Shown piece by piece: positions 55,791 through 64,000 of a DNA stretch of 64,000 nucleotides (positions are counted from its first letter, which is position 1; each line of letters starts with the position of its first letter). The DNA lies in NCBI GenBank assembly GCA_020055645.1, contig CM034546.1, positions 54,560,001 through 54,624,000 of the forward strand, given 5' to 3'. Position numbers and translations under genes: made by a program. Below the pieces are notes generated by a model that had not been told where the DNA came from, did not search any database, and saw only the letters and a list, made by a program, of their open reading frames with translations. This DNA comes from Tomocerus qinae. Taxonomy: Eukaryota; Arthropoda; Collembola; Entomobryomorpha; Tomoceridae.

Positions 55791-55983
55791 TGCATATGAT
55801 AGAATTATAACGTAATCACTCATTATGACGCGCTACATTTTTTATGTAGCAGTTCTGCATGGCAGCTGAAAAAGTAGGCAGCGGTCGATTAGAATTAAAA
55901 CCTAGTCTAGGGCATGTATAATGACCAGGGGCCGGACATTCATTTATTTATTTTTCTGAAATATGTACATATATATTTACTAA

Positions 55984-57307
55984 GGAAATGTTTTGATAGA
56001 ATTTCTCGAAAAACTTTATTACATAAACTGTCATGGTATAATATATCTGAAAAATGGTTTAAATCTTATTTGGAAAGTCGTAAGCAATATGTCTACATTA
56101 AAGAAAATAATGTCTCCGAAGTAAAGTATACTACCCTAGGTACTCCACAGGGAGGTGTGATCTCTTGTTTATTATTCACTCTATTAAATTATGATCTTCC
56201 ACTTTGTATAAAAAATAGTCTAATGATATTATTTGCGGATGATACCGGGCTAACTATATCAGGACCGCCTGAGTATATAAGTATAATACTAAGTAAGCTG
56301 CAGAGTGATCTAGAAGCGGTAAATAATTGGATGTCGAACAATAGTATGGAATTAAACATCGATAAGACGTTAATGATGGTACTAGGAAAGCCAAATACAT
56401 TAAAAAGCATTGGTGATTTCTCTTTACTATTTAATAATGTAATAATAAAACCAGTAAAGAAATTGAAACTATTAGGATTAACTATAGATGAAGGTTTGAC
56501 ATGGGAAGATCATATAAATGAAATTGTAAATAAAAGTGGTAGGACACTATGGTCTTTAAATTATGTTCAGACATTGCTAAGTGAGAAAAATAGAATATTA
56601 TTAATTAACTCTTATATAATGCCAAATATAAATGATATGTCCATTATATGGGGGAATGCAAATAAAACTTGTCTAAATAAAATATATGGTATTATGAGAC
56701 GGGCAGCAAGATATATTTTTGCTAAAGGTAAATACGAGAGTGTAACAGAAGATATTTTATGTAAATTAAACTGGCTGACACCAAAATATCTTATCAGATA
56801 TGAAATTCTTTTAATGACGTACACCATTGTAAATAATACTAGTCCTGATTATTTTAAAGATTATGTTAACTACAGTAGTAACAATGTAAACACCATATCT
56901 ACCAGAACTAGAACTTATAACTATCATGTCATGAATTTCAATGCACCGAGTTTTAAGCAAAAATCTTTTTCGTATGCTAGCATGACTGAATGGATTGCGT
57001 TGCCTGAAGAGATTAAAAAGATTAATAGCCAAAATAACTTTAAGAAAAATTTAAAATCGTATTTACTAAACCTACAATCAAAAGAATTTACTATAAACAG
57101 TAATAGTATATACTATGACTTACAGGTAGAAAGTGATGACTCTGAATGATAAGTTTGCATGCATAATTATTTGTGAAACACTAAATTGATAAGTCCGTTT
57201 ACTAAGTAATTGTAAATCAAGTAACTACTAATTGGCAGTCTAATTACCTATGTACATATGGAAACTGACAATAAATACAATACAATACAATACTAAAAAA
57301 GCCCAAA
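55984..57307 (+). pseudogene. 5'-truncated non-LTR retrotransposon (CR1/Jockey-like RT)
   Basis: A long open frame to 57149 starts inside the RT domain at the motif-A region (KCFDRISRKTLLHKL). It carries TLGTPQGGVISCLLF and LMILFADDTGLTISG (catalytic Asp pair), the thumb region KLLGLTIDEGLTWEDHI, and a C-terminal part ending at TGA (57147-57149). It ends with an ATACA-type tail (57268-57290). ATATTTACTAA occurs at 55973-55983 and 57308-57318, a likely 11-bp target duplication. No stop interrupts the frame, so the insertion is fairly young, but endonuclease and ORF1 are missing. The first residues of the open frame (from 55914) belong to flanking DNA. Confidence 0.85.
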
Positions 57308-57318
57308 ATATTTACTAA

Positions 57319-58552
57319 AAATCGATGAAATATTTTTTTAAATCGATGAATTTTTACTTCAATAAAAAGTAAAAATTCAATTCAATTAAATAATTTGCAT
57401 TACCAATCATAAGAGGATTGATAAAACTAGCTATTTGAGCTGACAAGTCTCGTAATATAGGGTTCGATAATTTTTTCCACGGAATATCAGCTACTAATAA
57501 ATCAGCAAAAAAAGGATTTCCAAAAAATTGTCTTTCCGGTTTAAAATTTTTTAAATGCATTCAGGCATGATGTGTAGATGCATTTTTTGTGCATTTGACT
57601 GTTCATGTGCTGTGGCAGTGATTATTTTTGCATCTTCAATTTTTTGAGGGTCAAGTATGTTATTTACGCAAAAATGCACAAATTTGCTGACTAAACTACT
57701 TGACTTTGCTGTTTCAATTAACCATGTGCATATATTACCACCGTAACTTTAAAAAATCCTTCACTTCGTACCAATCCTTGATTACAGAATGGAATTGAGT
57801 GAAGACTCTTTAACTTCATAATATTAACTCCCAACAAAGAGACTTTCATTCAATAAAAATTTGTTAATTTTATCATGAAAAAAGGGAAAAATAGTTAAAA
57901 TATTGATATATATGTGTCTTAAGCCTGAAATATTTACGTAAATATTTACGTAAATATTACATTTTTTAAAACTCAAAATATTTTAATATATTTACGATAT
58001 TTTTTTGATATTGTTTTCACACCACAATGAAACGAAAAAATGCAAAAGGAAATTTTGCTACGAGTAGCCAAAACAAATATTTTTTTTATAAATGTCCGAC
58101 CCCTGATAATGACCCTCTCAATTTTTCCAAAATGACAATAGATAATTCTCAAAAATTAATAAAATGTAGTGTAAATGTTTAAGCAACCTCTTAATTTGAT
58201 CTCTAGATACGCCTTTGAATATGATTATCTATCAATGCCCTGTGTGTAGTGTGTTGATTGTTCTGTTGGTTTGTACACATGCTTCGAGTTGTACCTAGCA
58301 CACATCTGGACAATGGAATGCGCATAGAGGTTAAAATGGCTTGAAGTAGACTGCCATATGTGACAAAACGGTGCCTTTTTTCCTTTTTCATGCCCTGGTT
58401 GAGTCGTTCCGCCACATGGTTTCAATACTCTTCACTAAGTCTCTTCGTATAAGTACAGTACATTTATTTAGTAGAGTTGTTCCGGGAATAGTAGTGGTAG
58501 TGGCCGTACTCTCCACATAACACACACACTTAGAGCCCCACATAACAGTAGG
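57319..58552. other. unassigned AT-rich stretch
   Basis: It starts with a self-complementary piece around 57342-57385 (TTTTTACTTC..AAAAAGTAAAAA). No gene or known repeat was supported. Confidence 0.4.
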
Positions 58553-58812
58553 GGGATACCCGCCGCTTTCGTAGATTTGCGTATTTGCGTAGATTCGTAT
58601 AAGTGTAAATGACCAGGGTGAATTTATAGAAAATTTTTTCAATTGTCGTCAGCGCGAACTATATCCACCAGTCCTGGTTGAGTACTCACTCCACTCTACG
58701 CAAAGAAAAGTACTCAGCTCAGGGGTTTGTTTTAAATTTGATGTAGTTTTGCGTATTTTCCCAAATTTTACAAATCTACGCAAATGCGCAAATCTACGAA
58801 GGCAGCGGGTAT
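58553..58812. mobile_element. MITE with GGATACCCGC ends
   Basis: GGATACCCGCCGCTTTCGTA with TTGCG repeats on the left is mirrored by TACGAAGGCAGCGGGTATCC on the right. A diverged second copy lies near 39800-40010. Confidence 0.75.
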
Positions 58813-58948
58813 CCGCCTAGCGTGTTGATATCGAAGGCTAGGTGCCACCGACAAGTGCATGTACAGAATACGAGTTCGATTCGCACCTGATTGGGTGGCA
58901 ACTGTAACAAGTAAGTAACAAGTATTACAAAGAAAGATTAGAATATTG

Positions 58949-59612
58949 TCCCTTAAGGATAGAATAAGCCTGTATCCACTTTCAGATTGGTACAGGAAAA
59001 GGCCTAAATCCTTTTTTTATTTGGTGCAGGAATAAGCCAAAATCCATTTTTTGTTTGGTAGAGGAATAAGCCTATATCCAATTTTCGTTTGGTGCTGGAA
59101 ATAGCCTCTATCCTCTTACAGCCTTACCTAAAGTTGTCGGGGCACAGTAAGAATAAACAAGTTGACGAAATGAAGTATTTATTATTTTTATGTTGATACT
59201 TGAAATATATCATGCTATAATGTACATAAACATTATAAAATTTTAGCTAATTACACAATAAGACAAAAACAAAACTTTTAGCGACTAAAATTCGGATTTT
59301 GATATTGGATAAAACTAAACTGGTTGGAAGGAAGAATGAAAGTTCAATATTTCCGCCGCCCATATTAACCATGTATCAATACGCCTCTATAACTATACAA
59401 GCAAAGTTGCCAGAGGGTAGAGGCTATTTCCTGCACTAAACGAAAAGTGGATTTAGGCTTATTCCTGTACCAAACAAAAAATGGATTTTGGCTTTTTCGT
59501 GTGCCAAACAAAAAATGGATTTTGGCTTTTTCCTGTGCCAAACAAAAAATGGATGTAGGCTTATTCCTGTACCAATCTGAAAGTGGATACAGGCTTTTTC
59601 TATCCTTAAGGA
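58949..59612. mobile_element. foldback element with tandem ~44-bp units in inverted arms
   Basis: The left arm (58949-59125) has four units of the type AGGAATAAGCC..ATCC..TTGGT. The right arm (59410-59612) has five units in the opposite orientation. Outer ends are CCCTTAAGGATAGA and TCTATCCTTAAGGA. The loop (59126-59409) is AT-rich. Apparent ORFs in the arms are repeat artefacts. Confidence 0.8.
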
Positions 59613-59615
59613 ACG

Positions 59616-60504
59616 ATATACTTTTGTCAGTCAATTGTACTCAACGGTTTGATAAATAATACTCAATGGTTTGATAAATTATACTCCACTATTTTGGGCT
59701 AACTTTACTCAAATTTGGGTAAAACTCAAATGTCAAGTAGAAATTTGAAACAACCCTATTAGATAAAATTTTTTCTCTAATTCGTAAGGGTTATTTTTAA
59801 CACATGGCTAAGATGTTAGAGCAGCATATAACTGAGTTAGAAATGTTGAATTTGTTCTACTAACTTTGTTTCGACCATTGATATTACATACAGATTGCTA
59901 GTCAGGCATGCTTACGTCACAGAATTCTAATGGGGGGGCTAAGCAAGAATTTTGTGCACACAACCCAACCGCGCGGATATCCAAATAATTGAGGTGCCTT
60001 ATAATATAAGAACCTGGTGTCCCCCAATGATATATTTATAGTAAAGCAAGGTTTTATAGGAGTAGTACAATGTAAACAAATCTTTCAATTCAATTCAATT
60101 CTTAGCGCGGTTGGCTTGTTATTATATGTGCAGCCAATGGGCATGACGTTGAATTCGTGAAAAATAGAATTACACAAAGTGAATTAACACCAGCATTCTA
60201 GATCACTATATATTATATGATAAGTTCTTTGGTTTCGACAGATTGTACCTTTTGACATGTCCATAAAGTATTCAGTAATCAAGGGCTGAGCTAATTATTC
60301 CCAATCTTGAGTTAAATCTACTAAAATTGTTTTAGTGTGTAGGGTTGCAACATTTAGTTCATTCTTTTAATGCGATCACCTTTGCAGGGAATCATATTAT
60401 TTGAATAAAATATTTTCTAATAAATAAGGTAAATTAGATAATAATAATTATAAATAAGATGTTTTTTGTAACAATTACTTGATATTACTCTTCGTTTAGC
60501 TTCA
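59616..60504. other. 3' flank of the kinase gene, nothing recognised
   Basis: No exon, RNA gene or mobile element could be supported. Confidence 0.4.
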
Positions 60505-61281
60505 TTAAAAATTGTCGAGCAGCTTCGTTATCTGGGGTCTCATTATAGGGGGTTTAATCATTTGACTTACTAAATATTTTAGCGTTATAGAAAGTTGGTG
60601 TTCTTCTGGTAGAGTTGTTGTGTATTTGAAAAGGTTAAAAGTGGAAACCCAGTTTTTGAAAGAAATTAATGGTGTATATAATTCAATCAAAATAATCCCC
60701 ATGCTATAAACATCGATTGACCTGTCAAAATACTCCGTTGTTCCTATTTCAGGGGCTGCATACACACTATATTTGGTTTCAGCATTTGAGGAGTCAAAGA
60801 TTCCGCCTTTTGTTAAGCCAATATCACTTATTTTTAAAATATCCCACTTGAGTAACAGGTTTTCAGGTTTTAAATCCCCATGAGTTATACTTTTGGAATG
60901 CAAATACTCAATCCCACATTGCAGCTGCTGGAACAGATTTTTATTCCATTCATCTTCAATGGTAGCCCGTTGATGTAATTTGTTTCTCAAACTTTCATCC
61001 AACCTTTTCATGACAATAGCAGCGGATGGAACTTGACTGAGTAAAACCATCTGGTTGCTTTGGGTAGTCAGTATTTTTGCATCAAATATTTTGACGATGT
61101 TTAGGTGGTTCAGTTTCATCAAAAGATTAATATCTCGTTGATATTTTTTTATATCCTTGGGAGGAATATTAACATTAAGCACTTTTATCACCCGTATATC
61201 TCTTGTGATTCTATCTTCCACTTCATAAGTGACGCCAAACGCTCCATTTCCAAGTTGACGAAGTGTTTTGTAACGTTCCAT
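60505..61281 (-). CDS. stand-alone serine/threonine protein kinase domain
   Basis: 258 residues, essentially only a kinase domain, in one open frame. An in-frame stop 15 bases upstream supports this ATG. Visible parts: Gly loop LGNGAFGV (10-17), Lys33 in VIK, ITHGDLKPENLLL (132-144; HGD for HRD, with the catalytic Asp and Asn kept), DIG for DFG (153-155), AAPE (175-178), DVYSMGIILIEL (190-201) and the final RPQ Arg. The alpha-C Glu looks replaced by Asp (RDINLLMKLNH). All residues needed for phosphate transfer are present, so activity is likely. The family cannot be fixed; small domain-only kinases of this type are often lineage-specific duplicates. CTTTTTGAAG just before the ATG could be an acceptor of a 5' UTR intron. 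Confidence 0.88.
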   Translation of the reverse strand: MERYKTLRQLGNGAFGVTYEVEDRITRDIRVIKVLNVNIPPKDIKKYQRDINLLMKLNHLNIVKIFDAKILTTQSNQMVLLSQVPSAAIVMKRLDESLRNKLHQRATIEDEWNKNLFQQLQCGIEYLHSKSITHGDLKPENLLLKWDILKISDIGLTKGGIFDSSNAETKYSVYAAPEIGTTEYFDRSIDVYSMGIILIELYTPLISFKNWVSTFNLFKYTTTLPEEHQLSITLKYLVSQMIKPPIMRPQITKLLDNF

Positions 61282-61454
61282 TATTTGGGATCTTCAAAAA
61301 GACAGTGTATTTATTTTCAGCGAATGTACCGGATCGTTTTTCTTATCCTATTGTATTTTAAAATTCTATTATACGGGCTCAGAAGGATAAGGGCATTAGC
61401 AAACAAGTATACAGAACTGAATTTCAAGGGTCTTAAATTCCAAAACATATTTCA

Positions 61455-61643
61455 GTTATATATATATAGCGCGTAGTTCGAAAATTTTAGACATTTTTTG
61501 ACGGAAATGAGTCAAAAATGGCAAATAATCACGCGGAAGGTGAAATGTTTTGTTATTTTGAGAAACAAATTCCGTTTTTTTTTCTTGGGTTTCGGGGTAA
61601 GGGAGCTTCAGCCCGTAAAGCCCATCCCTCAATAAGTTAATCT
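61455..61643. mobile_element. diverged fragment of the 695-bp hAT-type MITE
   Basis: TAGCGCGTAGTTCGAAAATT, GGAAATGAGTCAAAAATGGC and CCCATCCCTCAATAAG parallel the middle of the copies at 5345 and 36389. Ends are missing. Confidence 0.6.
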
Positions 61644-62260
61644 ATAAGCTTAATCTTAATTAATCTATAAGCATCGACTATTAGCCGAAAGAATGCAAAT
61701 TAATCTATAAGCATCGACTATTAGCCGAAAGAATGCAAATTAATCTATAAGCATCGACTATTAGCCGAAAGAATGCAAACTAATCTGTAAGCATCGACTA
61801 TTAGCCGAAAGAATGCAAATTAATCTATAAGCATCGACTATTAGCCGAAAGAATGCAAATTAATCGATAAGCATCAACTATTAGCCGAAAGAATGCAAAT
61901 TAATCTGTAAGCATCGACTATTAGCCGAAATAATGCAAATTAATCTGTAGGCATCGGCTATTAGCCGAAATAATGCAAATTAATCTGTAGGCATCGATTA
62001 TTAGCCGAAATAATGCAAATTAATCTGTAGGCATCGACTATTGGCCGAAATAATGCAAATTAATCTATAAGCATCCACTATTAGCCGACATAATGCAAAT
62101 TAATCTGTAGGCATCGACTATTAGCCGAAATAATGCAAATTAATCTGTAGGCATCGATTATTAGCCGAAAGAATGCAAATTAATCTGTAAGAATCGACTA
62201 TTAGCCGAAATAATGCAAATTAATCTGTAAGCATCGACTATAGGCCGACAAACTGCATAC
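61640..62260 (+). repeat. 40-bp tandem array, about 15 copies, with octamer motifs
   Basis: The unit holds GCATCGACTATTAGCCGAAA and GAATGCAAATTAATCTATAA. Two subtypes exist: CCGAAAGAATG in early units and CCGAAATAATG in late units. Almost every unit carries ATGCAAATTAAT. The array decays into related sequence to about 62340. Confidence 0.95.
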
Positions 62261-62392
62261 TTAATTGTAATCATCGATGATAACCCGTCGGAATGCAACG
62301 TAGTTTGTAATTGTCGACTATAAATAAACCGACGGAAACCTAAATTAATTGCTATCGTCGACTATACTCTGAACGTTTGTATGTAACCTTGT

Positions 62393-62573
62393 GTGGTACA
62401 ATTGTACCACATAGCAAACCCCAATGTGGTACAATTGTACCACACTTGGATATAGCCACGTTAGCAAGGGTAGGGCCTTAACCATTGGTTTGGCGACAAG
62501 TATGAAAACACGAAACCTTGTGCGGTACAATTGTACCACACTTGGATATTGCTGCGTGGTACAATTGTACCAC
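62393..62573. promoter_or_regulatory. four copies of an 18-bp palindrome
   Basis: GTGGTACAATTGTACCAC occurs perfectly at 62393-62410, 62426-62443 and 62556-62573, and with one change (GCGGTACAATTGTACCAC) at 62522-62539. Three copies are followed by ACTTGG, two of these by ATAT. It could be a binding site for a dimeric protein or a repeat relic. Confidence 0.7.
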
Positions 62574-62591
62574 ACTTGGTAGTCCGCGGAA

Positions 62592-62786
62592 GTTTTTAGG
62601 CTTGGATGTGGAAGTGTTAAACATGATGGGTAAACAAACCTACGAAATTGTACATTGCGTTCATTACAATAATTCTCATGCGATATATTACGACCATTCT
62701 TTGCTAAGATACAACTATACATACTTGTGTGCCCGCAGTCATGATAAAATAAATGGTTTGTTACTCTGTGGCAGCCATGATAATAT
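62592..62786 (+). CDS. possible exon, unidentified
   Basis: An acceptor-like GAAGTTTTTAG and donor GTATGT bound an open segment (LDVEVLNMMGKQTYEIVHCV ... YLCARSHDKINGLLLCGSHD). The spacing of Cys and His faintly recalls a FLYWCH-type zinc finger, but this is not secure. Confidence 0.25.
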
Positions 62787-62952
62787 GGTATGTTACATTG
62801 TAATGTTAAGCTAACGATAGGACCCTTAAACTCTTTTAGAAGTCATAATATAATGTCTTTAGTGACATCGTGGTTTTTGTTAGCTTTCGATTGATACCTC
62901 AAACGGTGAAATTCTTCACAAATACTAACCTTTGACACGGGTTAATGATTTT

Positions 62953-63771
62953 GTGGCTGTAAAAGAAGTAACTTTGGCAGCAAAATAAAGTGTTTTGGGC
63001 AAGGGTACTATAGGCAGTACGTCTAATTTTTCAGGGCTGTAAAATAAAGTACGAAAGGCAGTAATACGAGTAGTAGTGGCTGTAACAAAAATGATTTTTA
63101 TTTAGTCAAAATTAAATCACAATTAGTTCAAAATTAATAGAATCATATTCTATAATACATTAGTTAATAATTAACATTAATAATTTTGTAATGAAATATT
63201 GTCATATTCTATAAAAATAAAACCACTATTCTATTCTATTCTATTCTAGTTCAAAATTAAATCAGCGGGCAAATCAGTGTCCTTTTTCAAAATTCAATGG
63301 ATCAGAATTTATGATTTTACTAAGGCTTTAGCTACACCTCGAGGTCTTCTTACTTTGCGTTTTGTAGCGATTGGTATCTGTTTAGCACTGGGGGGAATTA
63401 AGTAGTAGTATTAAATAGTAGGAGTATTAAATTTTAAAAGTTTCCAATTGATTTTAGTATTTTTCGTGGTATTATTGGTACTATTTTCAATTTCTGAATC
63501 TGTGTCAGAATTGGAATAATAAGCAAGTTGGGAAGCCATTTTCTACTAAAACTCAGTCTACTAAGGAAACTCAGTAAAGTATATGAATCGAGTCTACATT
63601 TAAGTGTAGTCTGAGTCTTACAATTAATGGACATTTTATTACTAACCACCAACAACTCAAACTGCGTTTGGTACTTTATATTACTGCTGTTGATACTCAC
63701 TTTTAATGCCTATTGTACCCTTGTCCAAAAGATTTTATTTTACTGCCAAAGTTACTTCTTTTACAGCCCCG
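62953..63771 (-). mobile_element. TIR element with GGGCTGTAAAAGAAG ends, copy 2
   Basis: The left GGCTGTAAAAGAAGTAACTT continues GGCAG and is mirrored at 63743-63771 with few changes. On the - strand a short frame starts with ATG at about 63539 (MASQLAYYSNSDTDSEIENS), and a basic piece (KRKVRRPRGVAK, about 63335-63360) resembles an AT-hook. These look like the start of a transposon ORF kept in a deleted copy. Same family as 52155-53232. Confidence 0.6.
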
Positions 63772-64000
63772 TAAATCCCTACCCCTTTGACACACCAGGT
63801 CAGCGGTCACCGAAAGCAAAAAATATCACTTTTTTAAACTTCGTCGGGTCTTTTGAAGTCGAAAAACTGAAAATTTACAGCTCTTTCAAAAAATCTCTGA
63901 AGATGTACTTATACTAAAACGAGTAGTTACAGAGTAAGTATTGTATTAAATTAACTTATATCATGTGAAAGTTATTGTAAAGCAAGATTATACCACTTTT
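63772..64000. other. window end, nothing recognised
   Basis: No supported feature. Confidence 0.4.

Larger units (their letters stand above)
54428..55907. mobile_element. TIR-bounded element enclosing the interspersed repeat
   Basis: GACCAGGTTTTAATTCTAAT (54428) continues to CGACC and recurs inverted at 55883-55907 with one mismatch in 25. Between them lie a family copy (54695-55560) and a ~21-bp repeat (55615-55790). The superfamily is unknown. Confidence 0.5.

Noticed and set aside
58835-58915. tRNA gene near GAGTTCGATTCGCAC
   Set aside because: The B box is good, but no acceptor stem or proper A box could be folded; at most a SINE scrap.
59365-59659. Repetitive ORFs in the foldback arm
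   Set aside because: They follow the tandem units of the arm and are not conserved as protein.

Overview
This window is eukaryotic nuclear DNA, AT-rich and full of transposon remains, almost certainly from an arthropod. The signs are split genes with GT..AG introns (some only 58-81 bp, others filled with repeats), an extradenticle/PBX-type exon pair, BEL/Pao and Ty3/gypsy retrotransposon remains, several non-LTR elements, and hAT-, piggyBac- and pogo-type DNA transposons. The species cannot be fixed from the sequence. There are no bacterial operons and no CRISPR array.

The genes that look alive mostly belong to ubiquitin signalling and mostly lie on the + strand. (1) 1078-11542 (perhaps starting before the window) is a split CYLD-like deubiquitinase gene. 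Every intron phase is compatible across the proposed exons, but all three catalytic triad positions are substituted and the zinc/B-box insert is absent. (2) 15136-15585 and (3) 38924-39370 are two diverged UBE2D-like E2 enzymes. Each keeps the active-site Cys but has an altered HPN motif (HMN, HLN) and an altered RING-contact residue. (4) 41521-41834 is a two-exon ubiquitin-like gene that ends in Gly-Gly plus a five-residue tail. It keeps only the equivalents of ubiquitin K27 and K29. (5) 60505-61281, on the - strand, is a stand-alone protein kinase domain. Together they look like a locus of fast-evolving, duplicated ubiquitin-pathway genes. A joint role in immunity or as secreted effectors is only inference.

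Layout: 0-11.5 kb is the CYLD-like gene, whose 7.3-kb intron carries a foldback element, a hAT MITE, a 21-bp inverted minisatellite element, a LINE scrap and a 1.5-kb array of a 22-bp unit. 12-15 kb holds a 288-bp hAT MITE and an unclassified interspersed repeat. 15.1 kb is E2 copy 1. 16.4-17.7 kb is a 29-bp tandem array. 18-20.4 kb is a broken BEL/Pao pol. 20.9-22.2 kb has gypsy and LINE pieces. 22.3-23.6 kb has an Asn/Arg-rich ORF. 25.3-26 kb is a foldback. 26-27.8 kb has unidentified, broken coding-like segments. 28.2-29.4 kb is a decayed transposase-like ORF on the - strand. 31.1-31.7 kb is a ~133-bp tandem repeat. 33.2-34.2 kb is a broken extradenticle-like gene copy with a piggyBac-type MITE in its intron. 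35.3-37.3 kb is a 22-bp minisatellite split by a retroposon that is itself split by a hAT MITE. 38.9-41.8 kb is the second E2 plus the ubiquitin-like gene. 42-46 kb has a MITE, a duplicated exon-like segment and a dead LINE. 46.4-49.8 kb is a dead gypsy element. 50-51 kb is a pogo-like element with a nested MITE. 52-53.2 kb is a TIR element. 54.4-57.3 kb is repeats and a 5'-truncated LINE. 58.5-59.6 kb has two foldbacks. 60.5-61.3 kb is the kinase. 61.6-62.6 kb has a 40-bp array and a cluster of 18-bp palindromes. 62.95-63.77 kb is a TIR element.
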